64,000 nt of DNA from positions 930,001 to 994,000 of the forward strand of contig NZ_PGGN01000001.1 of NCBI RefSeq assembly GCF_003010935.1. Reading direction: 5' to 3'. This document shows positions 46,809 through 54,967 of the stretch, piece by piece. A program made the position numbers and the translations under genes. Numbering within the stretch: the stretch's first letter is position 1; every line of letters starts with the position of its first letter. Under the pieces are notes generated by a model. It saw nothing but the letters and a program-made list of their open reading frames with translations, was not told the origin of the DNA and did not search any database. This DNA comes from Phyllobacterium endophyticum. GTDB lineage: Bacteria; Pseudomonadota; Alphaproteobacteria; Rhizobiales; Rhizobiaceae.

Positions 46809-47306
46809 GGGCGCGGTTCGGGCACCACCAGCTGGATCACCGAGCAGTCAGGCCTCGTGTCGAAACACAGGATGGATGTGGAGGTCAAAGGCGACACGCT
46901 GATCGACGCCGGCAAGATCGTCTCGGACGATGGTGACCTAAAGCTCAAGACCGCAACGCTGACCCACAAGGGCTTCGAGGGCGAGAAGCGGTTCGAGGGC
47001 GGCAGCGTCGATCTTTCCATCGATGTGACCGGCAAATCCGACAAGCGGGACCCGGACAATCCAACGCGCAATGATATGCTGGAGGGCAGCTACAAGCTCG
47101 ACGACACGCGCCAGAAAGTGCGCGCGACGGTGGGGCCGGGCGTGATCGAGATCACCGATCCCACGAAACAGGCAAAGCTTGAGGAAGCGGGCACAACCCC
47201 ACCGCTGTCCGAACTCAACCGCGACCCCGATGCGGCGATGGAGATCACCAGGGACAAGCATGTCGATCTCGAGGTGTATCTGTCGGGGGAGAGTGTGAAG
47301 GCGGCA
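46809..47306 (+). repeat. Homology arm, partial copy 2 (cassette A)
   Basis: Matches cdiA 42796-43293 and cassette B 49361-49858 (offset 2552 to B), with a few substitutions. The left edge is the joint with the pretoxin pseudogene. Confidence 0.88.
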
Positions 47307-48389
47307 TTGAAGGCCGGGGCTGCCGTCACGGAAATCATCGGCGGCGTGCTCGAACATGTACGCGAACCGGCGCTGGCAAAGGCGATCCGCAGTAAGGATA
47401 TCGACCCGGCCGATGCTTTGCGGCAATTGCAGTCGGGTGCATGCGGCGAGCAACGCGGCGATACATTCTTTCTGTGGGAATGGATTGTGCCGTCCGCTCA
47501 TGCCGCTGATTGCATCATCAAGACAATCAAGGGCGATGCGATTGTCATCCATGACCGCCTTGGCTGCATCGAAGCGCTGGGACTGACGCTTTACAATCAG
47601 GTCGCTGGCGTTCCGCTGAATGGCGACAAGTTTGCCAAGGGGTTAATCAAGGGCGCGGGCGAGCAGGGCGAGGAATTCATCGCTCTGGTATCGAACCCAT
47701 CCGGGTTGATGAAGACCACGTCCGGCGTCGCGTTCGAGTTCTACCAGGACCCGAAGGCGGCGGCGCTGAAATATGGCGTGGAAACGGCCGCTGGCTTGCA
47801 GGAAAAATCCCTGCTTTATGTCAAATCGCTGGCCAATGGTGATTATGAAGCGGCCGGCAAGGCGCTTTCCGGGCTAGCCATTGACCTTGCCGTCAAGGTC
47901 GCCGCACCGGCGGCAGGCGCTGGCCTTGCAACGCTGAAAATTGCCGATAAAATCACGGCGCTGAAGAAGATCGAGGCGGTCGAGAAGGCGGCTGTGCTTG
48001 AAAGGGCGGCGCGGCCAAAGCTGACGATCAAGGACCATAAGGTCGATCATCAGGCATTTGTGAATGATCTGGTCAAGCAATTAAAGGATCTAGGTTATCA
48101 AGTTGGAGCGAACCCATATTTCAAAGTTGCCTGTGGAACAAGCCACTGCAAACCGGACATCATCTACAGAACACCAAGCGGCAAGGTTAGCATTGTCGAA
48201 GTGAAGACAGGAGATGCCAGCCTTTCAATCAGGCAAAGTGAAATCTTCCCGCAAATTAGGGATGGGAATTCTGTTCCGACAGGAAAAACAGCCGCTGATC
48301 TCGGTTTAATTCCGGGAGTTCCTCTAAAAGATCAAGGTTATCCTAACGGTATTCCAATCTATGAGCAACGTTTCCCAGGACCACATTGA
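46809..48389 (+). CDS. Orphan cdiA 3' cassette A: constant linker plus PD-(D/E)XK-like toxin
   Basis: The open frame reads GRGSGTTSWITEQSGLVSKHRMDVEV... like the resident cdiA up to VDLEVYLSGESVKAA (47306), then a cassette-specific linker with LWEWIVPSAHAADC, a hydrophobic helix-rich pretoxin (GLTLYNQVAG..., LIKGAGEQGEEFIALVSNPSG) and a toxin core. The core has PD at 48153-48158 and E-V-K at 48198-48206 (CKPDIIYRTPSGKVSIVEVKTG), the PD-(D/E)XK nuclease pattern, then RQSEIFPQI. There is no authentic start, signal or secretion domain; a TTG at 46674 opens the frame only by passing through the pretoxin pseudogene out of frame. It is therefore probably silent until recombined into cdiA. Confidence 0.75.
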   Translation, partial: GRGSGTTSWITEQSGLVSKHRMDVEVKGDTLIDAGKIVSDDGDLKLKTATLTHKGFEGEKRFEGGSVDLSIDVTGKSDKRDPDNPTRNDMLEGSYKLDDTRQKVRATVGPGVIEITDPTKQAKLEEAGTTPPLSELNRDPDAAMEITRDKHVDLEVYLSGESVKAALKAGAAVTEIIGGVLEHVREPALAKAIRSKDIDPADALRQLQSGACGEQRGDTFFLWEWIVPSAHAADCIIKTIKGDAIVIHDRLGCIEALGLTLYNQVAGVPLNGDKFAKGLIKGAGEQGEEFIALVSNPSGLMKTTSGVAFEFYQDPKAAALKYGVETAAGLQEKSLLYVKSLANGDYEAAGKALSGLAIDLAVKVAAPAAGAGLATLKIADKITALKKIEAVEKAAVLERAARPKLTIKDHKVDHQAFVNDLVKQLKDLGYQVGANPYFKVACGTSHCKPDIIYRTPSGKVSIVEVKTGDASLSIRQSEIFPQIRDGNSVPTGKTAADLGLIPGVPLKDQGYPNGIPIYEQRFPGPH

Positions 48390-48964
48390 TGCTGCAGAAT
48401 GATATTGTTTTGGCCTTTAAAAAGCTGGGTTGGCAAACCGGCAAAGACGATGCTGGTGATAATTATGCCATTTTTGATATTGGGAATATTCAACTGCAAA
48501 TAATTCCACGATTACGTCCCATATGGGGAGGCAAGAGGCTTGCATGCGTCAGATCAGTCACAACAAAAAAATTTACGAGTGCTTGCACAAAAATATTTCA
48601 TAGAAATACTGAGAAGCACCCGCATAATCCGTTGGTACGTGGTGACGAAGATTTAATCCAGCAAGATTACACGTTCAAAGATATCAGGGCATTGTCAGAA
48701 CGTCTGATCGAATGGGCAAAAATCCAGGACGTTGATCCGGCGCTGAAACGCCTGCGTGAGTTGCCGACTGATTCAAAAGGCACGGAACCGTTGTATCACC
48801 TCGCCGCGCTTGCCCTCGCTGGCGATGTGGACAAACTTGAATATTACCAGCGTAGCTTCGAGGCGGGCGACCGACTGGGCTTTGTGCCGTATATCTCGAA
48901 GGAAATGATCGACCGCGCTGTGGAGATCGCAAAAGATACCTCTTCACGCATATCTACGGAGTAG
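48389..48964 (+). CDS. Putative immunity protein for cassette A
   Basis: 191 residues. The ATG at 48389 shares one base with the toxin stop (TGATG). The N-terminal ~110 residues (MLQNDIVLAFKKLGWQTGKDDAGDNYAIFDIGNIQLQIIPRL...) are AT-rich and differ from cassette B, while the C-terminal ~75 residues from KRLRELP to SSRISTE are nearly identical. No known family. The variable half is presumably the part that recognises the toxin. Confidence 0.72.
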   Translation: MLQNDIVLAFKKLGWQTGKDDAGDNYAIFDIGNIQLQIIPRLRPIWGGKRLACVRSVTTKKFTSACTKIFHRNTEKHPHNPLVRGDEDLIQQDYTFKDIRALSERLIEWAKIQDVDPALKRLRELPTDSKGTEPLYHLAALALAGDVDKLEYYQRSFEAGDRLGFVPYISKEMIDRAVEIAKDTSSRISTE

Positions 48965-49033
48965 CGTTGGCGTGTCAACGGTTGTCAATGGCTTCCCGCC
49001 AACGACAATCTAGTTGCGCCTAGCGTTGCGCTT
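48965..49033 (+). repeat. Inter-cassette spacer with inverted repeat (copy 1)
   Basis: CGTTGGCG (48965-48972) and CGCCAACG (48997-49004) can pair. GCCAACGACAATC at 48998-49010 recurs at 44976-44988 and 51544-51556. The spacer has no stop in the frame of the preceding immunity gene, so that frame runs on into cassette B. Confidence 0.65.
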
Positions 49034-49858
49034 GGCTTCAACTTTGGCTCGGGCAGTTCCAATTCCAACGGCACCACGCAGCTTAACGCCCATGTCAACG
49101 CCAAACATATTGAGCTTGATGTCGGCAATGACGCGATTTTGCGGGGCGCGGTGGTTTCCGCCGATGATGTCAAGGCGAGGATCGGCGGGGACCTGACGAT
49201 CATCTCCGTGCCCGATACGGGCACCAGCAAAGACAAATCCGCCGGTTTCGGCATGCAATTTTCAAGCTCGCTCGATCTCGGCTCGTCTCTGTCGGGTGGC
49301 ATGCCGGACCTTGGCGATCAGCTTTCCAATCTCTCTCCCTCCTCGCTCAACCCATCCGGTGGGCGCGGTTCGGGCACCACCAGCTGGATCACCGAGCAGT
49401 CAGGCCTCGTGTCGAAACACAGGATGGATGTGGAGGTCAAAGGCGACACGCTGATCGACGCCGGCCAGATCGTCTCGGACGATGGTGACCTAAAGCTCAA
49501 GACCGCAACGCTGACCCACAAGGGTTTTGACGGCGAGAAGCGGTTCGAGGGCGGCAGCGTCGATCTTTCCATCGATGTGACCGGCAAATCGCACAAGCCG
49601 GACCCGGACAATCCAACGCGCAATGATGTGCTGGAGGGCAGCTACAAGCTCGACGACACGCGCCAGAAGGTGCGCGCGACGGTGGGGCCGGGAACGATCG
49701 AAATCACCGATCTGCAAAAACAGGCAAAGCTTGAGGAAGCGGGCACAACCCCACCGCTGTCCGAACTCAACCGCGACCCCGACGCGGCGATGGAGATCAC
49801 CAGGGACAAGCACGTCGATCTCGAAGTGTATCTGTCGGGGGAGAGTGTGAAGGCGGCA
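49034..49858 (+). repeat. Homology arm, copy 3 (cassette B)
   Basis: Full-length 825-bp copy of cdiA 42469-43293. Left of 49034 the match stops at once (spacer sequence), and right of 49858 cdiA and the cassette diverge completely. Confidence 0.9.
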
Positions 49859-50941
49859 TTGAAGGCCGGGGCTGCCGTCACGGAAATCATCGGCGGCGTG
49901 CTCGAACATGTACGCGAACCGGCGCTGGCAAAGGCGATCCGCAGTAAGGATATCGACCCGGCCGATGCTTTGCGGCAATTGCAGTCGGGTGCATGCGGCG
50001 AGCAACGCGGCGATACATTCTTTCTGTGGGAATGGATTGTGCCGTCCGCTCATGCCGCTGATTGCATCATCAAGACAATCAAGGGCGATGCGATTGTCAT
50101 CCATGACCGCCTTGGCTGCATCGAAGCGCTGGGACTGACGCTTTACAATCAGGTCGCTGGCGTTCCGCTGAATGGCGACAAGTTTGCCAAGGGGTTAATC
50201 AAGGGCGCGGGCGAGCAGGGCGAGGAATTCATCGCTCTGGTATCGAACCCATCCGGGTTGATGAAGACCACGTCCGGCGTCGCGTTCGAGTTCTACCAGG
50301 ACCCGAAGGCGGCGGCGCTGAAATATGGCGTGGAAACGGCCGCTGGCTTGCAGGAAAAATCCCTGCTTTATGTCAAGGCGCTGGCCAATAGCGATTATGA
50401 AGCGGCCGGCAAGGCGCTTTCCGGCCTTGTCGTTGACCTTGCCGTCAAGGTCGCCGCACCGGCGGCAGGCGCTGGCCTTGCAACGCTGAAAATTGCCGAT
50501 AAGATCAAAGCACTGAAGAAGATCGAGGCGGTCGAGAAGGCGGCGCAGCTTGAAAGGGCGGCGCGGCCAAAGCTGACGATCAAGGACCATTACGAACATC
50601 ACAAAGCTTTTGTCGATGATTTGGTCAAGCAACTGAAAAATGCGGGATATACTATTGGAGAGAACCCGATTTTCAAAAGTGCCTGCGGGGTAGGCTACTG
50701 CAAACCGGATATCATCTTCAGAACGCCAAGTGGCAAGGTGAGTATTATCGAGGTCAAGACCGGTGATGCCGGTCTTTCAATCCGACAAAGCGATATCTTC
50801 CCGCAGATACGGGACGGGAATTCGATCCCGACTGGACATGTCGCATTTCAGCTTAAGTTGACGCCCGGCGTAGCCTTAAAAGACCAAGGTTACCCAAATG
50901 GCATCTCAATATTCGAACAACGTTTTCCGGGGGCGCTGTGA
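49034..50941 (+). CDS. Orphan cdiA 3' cassette B: constant linker plus PD-(D/E)XK-like toxin
   Basis: Starts abruptly in the cdiA-like sequence GFNFGSGSSNSNGTTQLNAHVNAK and follows cdiA to 49858, then the same linker and pretoxin as cassette A with very few changes. From about 50580 it diverges (EHHKAFVDDLVKQLKNAGYTIGENPIFKSACGVGY), yet keeps the active-site pattern PD (50705-50710) and E-V-K (50750-50758), CKPDIIFRTPSGKVSIIEVKTG. The frame is open from the upstream immunity stop at 48962, but the first usable initiator is a TTG at 49139; no signal or TPS domain. It is best read as a silent toxin cassette. Confidence 0.75.
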   Translation, partial: GFNFGSGSSNSNGTTQLNAHVNAKHIELDVGNDAILRGAVVSADDVKARIGGDLTIISVPDTGTSKDKSAGFGMQFSSSLDLGSSLSGGMPDLGDQLSNLSPSSLNPSGGRGSGTTSWITEQSGLVSKHRMDVEVKGDTLIDAGQIVSDDGDLKLKTATLTHKGFDGEKRFEGGSVDLSIDVTGKSHKPDPDNPTRNDVLEGSYKLDDTRQKVRATVGPGTIEITDLQKQAKLEEAGTTPPLSELNRDPDAAMEITRDKHVDLEVYLSGESVKAALKAGAAVTEIIGGVLEHVREPALAKAIRSKDIDPADALRQLQSGACGEQRGDTFFLWEWIVPSAHAADCIIKTIKGDAIVIHDRLGCIEALGLTLYNQVAGVPLNGDKFAKGLIKGAGEQGEEFIALVSNPSGLMKTTSGVAFEFYQDPKAAALKYGVETAAGLQEKSLLYVKALANSDYEAAGKALSGLVVDLAVKVAAPAAGAGLATLKIADKIKALKKIEAVEKAAQLERAARPKLTIKDHYEHHKAFVDDLVKQLKNAGYTIGENPIFKSACGVGYCKPDIIFRTPSGKVSIIEVKTGDAGLSIRQSDIFPQIRDGNSIPTGHVAFQLKLTPGVALKDQGYPNGISIFEQRFPGAL

Positions 50942-51507
50942 TGCTTAAAAATGATGTTCACCTTGCCTTTAAAGAACTCGGTTGGCGTATAGGAAAAGAC
51001 GAGGGCAGAGATCATTATGCCATTTATGGTCTTGGCAAAACTCTCGTTCAAGTCATTTTGCGATTGGAGCCAAGAAGAGAGGGAAAGAGACTTTTATGTT
51101 ATTTCTCTATGTCACCATCGGATTTCATTAGTGCTGTTGCAGAGATATCCTCCAGAAAATGGGAGCATGTGCCATTCATCACAGGACAGGAAGACCTTCG
51201 CCAGACCGACTTTACATTTGAAGACATTCGCGTTTTATCTAATCGTTTGATCGAATGGTCGAGACAACAAGACATTGAATCCTCCATGAAACGGCTGCGT
51301 GAGTTGCCGGCTGATTCAAAAGGCACGGAACCTTTGTATCACCTCGCCGCGCTTGCCCTCGCTGGCGATGTGGACAAACTTGATTATTACCAGCGTAGCT
51401 TCGAGGCGGGCGACAGACTGGGCTTTGTGCCGTATATCTCGAAGGAAATGATCGACCGCGCTGTGGAGATCGCAAAAGATACCTCTTCACGCATATCTAC
51501 GGAGTAG
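50941..51507 (+). CDS. Putative immunity protein for cassette B
   Basis: 188 residues, ATG at 50941 sharing one base with the toxin stop. The N-terminal half (MLKNDVHLAFKELGWRIGKDEGRDHYAIYGLGKTLVQVILRL...) is alignable to but clearly divergent from cassette A; from MKRLRELPADSKG on the two are almost identical. Soluble, no known family. Confidence 0.72.
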   Translation: MLKNDVHLAFKELGWRIGKDEGRDHYAIYGLGKTLVQVILRLEPRREGKRLLCYFSMSPSDFISAVAEISSRKWEHVPFITGQEDLRQTDFTFEDIRVLSNRLIEWSRQQDIESSMKRLRELPADSKGTEPLYHLAALALAGDVDKLDYYQRSFEAGDRLGFVPYISKEMIDRAVEIAKDTSSRISTE

Positions 51508-51606
51508 CGTTGGCGGGTCAACGGTTGTCAAGGGGGCTTTCCCGCCAACGACAATCTAGTTGCGCCTAGTCGTTGCGTTTGGCTTCAACGTTGGCTCGGG
51601 CAGTTC
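51508..51606 (+). repeat. Inter-cassette spacer copy 2 and stump of another cdiA arm
   Basis: CGTTGGCGGG (51508-51517) and CCCGCCAACG (51541-51550) are a perfect 10-bp inverted repeat with a 23-base loop; the 13-mer GCCAACGACAATC is at 51544-51556. About 25 bases of the arm follow (TTGGCTTCAACgTTGGCTCGGGCAG), degenerate, marking the end of the array. The rest of the 230-base gap to emrB holds no gene I can support. Confidence 0.65.
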
Positions 51607-51736
51607 GTGCGTTACGGGCGATCGTCACTGACGGTAAGCTTTGCATTTTTAACAATCGGGCGGATCCGTCATGATATTGGCCCGCTGAACTATGGCCCCG
51701 CCCCTTCCGAGACCTGTCTATGTCACCGCCTGCGGC

Positions 51737-53290
51737 CTATTCCATCACCGCGGCATGGTCGGCGGAGGCGGTACTTGCGGATGGTTTGCGCAGGAGCAAG
51801 ACAAGCGGGATGGATACCAGTGACATGATCATGAGAAGTTTGAAATCGTCCATATAGGCGATGATCGTTGCTTGCGTGGTGATCATGGCGTCAAGGGCAG
51901 CGCGACCTGTTGCATTCAGCGGATCGAGGTTCTGCATCACCGCCGGCGCGTTGAACGCGTGGTTGAAAGGCGTCACATAGGCGGCAATCGAGGCGTGGTT
52001 GCTTTGCACATTTTCGGTGATCAGGGCGGCGACGACGGCTATGCCGACACTTGAGCCGATATTGCGCGACAGATTATAGAGGCCGGTGCCTTCGCCGCGC
52101 ATCGATGCGGGGAGGGTAGCAAAGGCTATGGTCGTCAAAGGCACGAACAGGAAACCCAGTCCCGCACCCTGGATGAAGCCCACATACACAATGGTCCATT
52201 GTGACACGTCGGGTGTCCACCCCGTCATGTCGTACATGGCCCATGCGGTGAGGCTGAAGCCGAGAACCAGAAGCAGCCGGGTATCCACCTTGCCGATCAA
52301 CCGTCCGACGATAAACATGCATGCCATCGTGCCGAGGCCACGCGGTCCCATGACAATGCCGGCAGTGATGACAGGATAGCCCATCAGCGTCTGCAGGTAG
52401 GGGGTCATCAGTGCAAGCGAAGCGAGATATGTTACACCTATGACGAAAATGAAGAACATGCTGACCGAAAAATTCCGATCGAGAAAGAGACGCGGATTGA
52501 CGAAGGATTTCTTTGCAGTGAACGTGTGAACGAGAAAGAGATAGAACGCACCGGCGCATATCAGCGCCTCGATCTGGATTTCAGCCGACGAGAACCAGTC
52601 GAGCTGTTCGCCGCGGTCCAGGAAGAGCTGCAATGTCGCGATGGCCAGGCTCAAGGTTCCAAAGCCGAACCAGTCGAGTTTCGCGGCGGTTTCCTTTGCC
52701 GTTTCCGAAACGAAAGCCACGATGCCGAAGAATGCCAGTAGGCCGATGGGAACATTGATGTAAAACACCCAGCGCCAGCTGATATTGTCGGTGAGCCAGC
52801 CGCCGATGACCGGGCCGAGGACTGGACCCACCATGACCGAGACGCCGAAGAGCGCCATGGCTTTGCCGCGCTCTTCTACAGAGTAGATATCGAGCAATAT
52901 GCCTTGCGACAGCGGCACAAGCGATGCGCCGAAGAGGCCTTGCATCAGGCGGAAGACGACGATCTGCGGCAGCGACTGGGCGAGGCCGCACAATACCGAT
53001 GCAACGACGAAGCCAACGATGGCAGTCAAAAGCACGTTTTTGCGGCCGAAGCGTGCAGCGAGAAAACCCGAGGGCGGCGTCATGATCGCTGCAGCGACAA
53101 TATAGGAAGTGAGAACCCAATTGATCTGGTCCGCGCTAGCAGACACGCTGCCTTGAATGTAAGGCAGGGCCACATTGGCGATTGTGGTGTCAAGCGCCTG
53201 CATGATCACCGCGAGAATGACGCAGGCGGTTATTGCGCCGCGATTGGCAATGGCAGGCGCGTTATCCGGAACTGGACTGATGTCAGACAT
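51737..53290 (-). CDS. emrB: EmrB-like MFS multidrug exporter (DHA2 family, 14 TM)
   Basis: 517 residues from the ATG at 53290. About 14 hydrophobic helices; the motif PSGFLAARFGRKNVLL (motif A) between helices 2 and 3, the antiporter motif C region VSVMVGPVLGPVIGGWL, and IMQALDTTIANVALPYIQGS at helix 1 are typical of DHA2 drug:proton antiporters. It overlaps the emrA end by 8 bases and works with the HlyD-like EmrA to export drugs or phenolic compounds across both membranes. The 25 extra codons upstream of this ATG lie within emrA and are not used. Confidence 0.94.
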   Translation of the reverse strand: MSDISPVPDNAPAIANRGAITACVILAVIMQALDTTIANVALPYIQGSVSASADQINWVLTSYIVAAAIMTPPSGFLAARFGRKNVLLTAIVGFVVASVLCGLAQSLPQIVVFRLMQGLFGASLVPLSQGILLDIYSVEERGKAMALFGVSVMVGPVLGPVIGGWLTDNISWRWVFYINVPIGLLAFFGIVAFVSETAKETAAKLDWFGFGTLSLAIATLQLFLDRGEQLDWFSSAEIQIEALICAGAFYLFLVHTFTAKKSFVNPRLFLDRNFSVSMFFIFVIGVTYLASLALMTPYLQTLMGYPVITAGIVMGPRGLGTMACMFIVGRLIGKVDTRLLLVLGFSLTAWAMYDMTGWTPDVSQWTIVYVGFIQGAGLGFLFVPLTTIAFATLPASMRGEGTGLYNLSRNIGSSVGIAVVAALITENVQSNHASIAAYVTPFNHAFNAPAVMQNLDPLNATGRAALDAMITTQATIIAYMDDFKLLMIMSLVSIPLVLLLRKPSASTASADHAAVME

Positions 53291-54494
53291 GGTCCTTGCT
53301 GCCGAACAAGTCGATGAGATCAGTCGCGAATGAGGGAAGGCCGCGGGCATGGCCTGTATCCACACCGACAGTGACGCTCATGCCGACGCGCAATGGCGGC
53401 TTGCCTGCCATGTCATCGATGCTGACGAGCATGGGAATTCGCTGGACCACTTTTACCCAATTGCCCGTCGTGTTCTGGGCGGGGAGCAGCGAGAAGCTTG
53501 AGCCGGACGCCGGGCTGATGCTGGCGACCGTACCTTTCCACTCGACGCCGGGATAAGTATCGACGCTGATCGAGACTGGTTGGCCAGTTCGAACATAGGT
53601 CAGTTCGGTTTCCTTCGGACTGGCTGCGATCCACATGTGGGTCGTGGAAACAAGGCTGAAGCCCGCTTGCGATGCCTGAAGGTACGCGCCGGTCTGCAAC
53701 GAACTCACATTGGTGACAATGCCGTCGAACGGCGCACGAATGATTGTGTGGTCTAGATTGCGCTGGGCATTGTCGACAACCGATTGCTGCTGCAGATAAG
53801 AAGGGTTCTGCTCCACGCGCTGATCTGCATTGCCTCCAAGCTGCGCAAGGGTCGCCGCCGCTTCCGCCTTGGCCACGTCAACCTTTTGCAGTGCCGCGTC
53901 CAGGTCGTGCTTGGCCTGGTCATAGGTCGCGCGCGATGCGAAGGAACTCGCGTTCAGGTCTTGCTGGCGCTGCAACGATTTTTCAAAGAAAGGGATGTCG
54001 GCCTGGGCCTGCGTAATCTCGGCAAGGGACTGCCTATAGCTGGCTTCGAGGTTGAGAATCTGATTGCGCACGACGCCGAGCTGTGCCTTGGCGCCCGCAA
54101 GCGCAATCGCGTAAGGTGCGGGGTCCAGACGAAACAATACGTCGCCCTGCTTGACTTGCTGATTATCGCGAACATCCACAGACTGCACGATCCCGGAAAC
54201 ATCTGTTGAAACACCCACCATATCGGCTTGAACATAGGCGTTGTCGGTGGCCATCACTTGTCCGCCGGTCGCGTAGAGATAGCCGCCAATGATCAAAAGA
54301 GCGGGCAGAAGCGCGAACAGCAGCGGGCGCTTCAAGTTGCGCCGTGCTCGCCCGGGAGACACAGGCGTCGAACCGGCTTTAGTCGAGGGGTCTGCAGCCA
54401 CCGAATCGGCGGCCGTGCTAGGCTTCTCCATGGCGGCATCGCTGGGCGCGTTGGCTTCTTTACTGGCAGGAATGCGTGGTGAACCGTCAGCCAT
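53283..54494 (-). CDS. emrA: EmrA-like HlyD/membrane-fusion protein
   Basis: 403 residues: cytoplasmic N-terminal tail with low-complexity Ala/Ser/Pro, one membrane anchor (about 57-75, LLFALLPALLIIGGYLYA), a lipoyl half (TDVSGIVQSVDVRDNQQVKQGDVLFRLD), a long coiled-coil hairpin (residues about 130-240), and the second lipoyl half HTIIRAPFDGIVTNVSSLQTGAYL. It is the periplasmic adaptor between EmrB and an outer-membrane channel, which is not encoded here. Confidence 0.94.
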   Translation of the reverse strand: MADGSPRIPASKEANAPSDAAMEKPSTAADSVAADPSTKAGSTPVSPGRARRNLKRPLLFALLPALLIIGGYLYATGGQVMATDNAYVQADMVGVSTDVSGIVQSVDVRDNQQVKQGDVLFRLDPAPYAIALAGAKAQLGVVRNQILNLEASYRQSLAEITQAQADIPFFEKSLQRQQDLNASSFASRATYDQAKHDLDAALQKVDVAKAEAAATLAQLGGNADQRVEQNPSYLQQQSVVDNAQRNLDHTIIRAPFDGIVTNVSSLQTGAYLQASQAGFSLVSTTHMWIAASPKETELTYVRTGQPVSISVDTYPGVEWKGTVASISPASGSSFSLLPAQNTTGNWVKVVQRIPMLVSIDDMAGKPPLRVGMSVTVGVDTGHARGLPSFATDLIDLFGSKDHV

Positions 54495-54510
54495 GATTTT
54501 TCTCTTTGTC

Positions 54511-54951
54511 CTAAACCGGCGCTTGGCATGCGTCGATCAAATTCGATTTCATAGTGGTCAATGTTCGAATGAGATGCTCGCGGTCAGCATTAGGGACATC
54601 GGCGAGTGCTTCAGAGCGGGTTTGCTCTGCAACACGACGGATGCCTTCGAGCAGGGGCTTTGCCTCCTCCCGGGAGAACAGCAACCGGATGCGCCGGTCA
54701 GTTGGATGTCTACGGCGCTCGATCAAGCTACGCTCTTCAAGCTTGTCCAGAATACGCACCAACGTGATAGGCTCGATTTCCAGGAGTTCAGCCAGTCCAG
54801 CTTGATGGATCCCTTCGTTCTTGGAGAGGTACGCGAGCGTTTGCCATTGCGATCGGGTGAGACCGAGATCCTTGGCGCGCTGCTCGAAGCGTTTTCGCAA
54901 TAATCGTGCGACTTCGTGCAGCAGAAAGCTCAATGTCGGTGCATTGTCCAT
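54511..54951 (-). CDS. MarR family regulator of the emrAB operon
   Basis: 146 residues with the MarR fold: HTH GIHQAGLAELLEIEPITLVRILDKLEERSLIERRRHPTDRRIRLL, including the wing motif PTDRR. It is the first gene, 16 bases ahead of emrA, the usual layout of an autoregulated marR-emrAB operon in which exported phenolic or drug ligands release the repressor. Confidence 0.92.
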   Translation of the reverse strand: MDNAPTLSFLLHEVARLLRKRFEQRAKDLGLTRSQWQTLAYLSKNEGIHQAGLAELLEIEPITLVRILDKLEERSLIERRRHPTDRRIRLLFSREEAKPLLEGIRRVAEQTRSEALADVPNADREHLIRTLTTMKSNLIDACQAPV

Positions 54952-54967
54952 ATCGGGGCAAACTCGT

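Noticed and set aside
48965-49010. Spacer considered as an integron attC-like site
   Set aside because: The inverted repeat is present, but core sites of the RYYYAAC/GTTRRRY type are not convincing and no integrase is in the window.
42469-51606. Array considered as an insertion-sequence-driven duplication
   Set aside because: No transposase, terminal inverted repeats or target-site duplications were seen; the edges are explained by homology with cdiA.
51607-51828. 73-residue plus-strand frame at the end of the array
   Set aside because: Overlaps the emrB 3' end in antisense and begins in arm debris; no protein-like signal.
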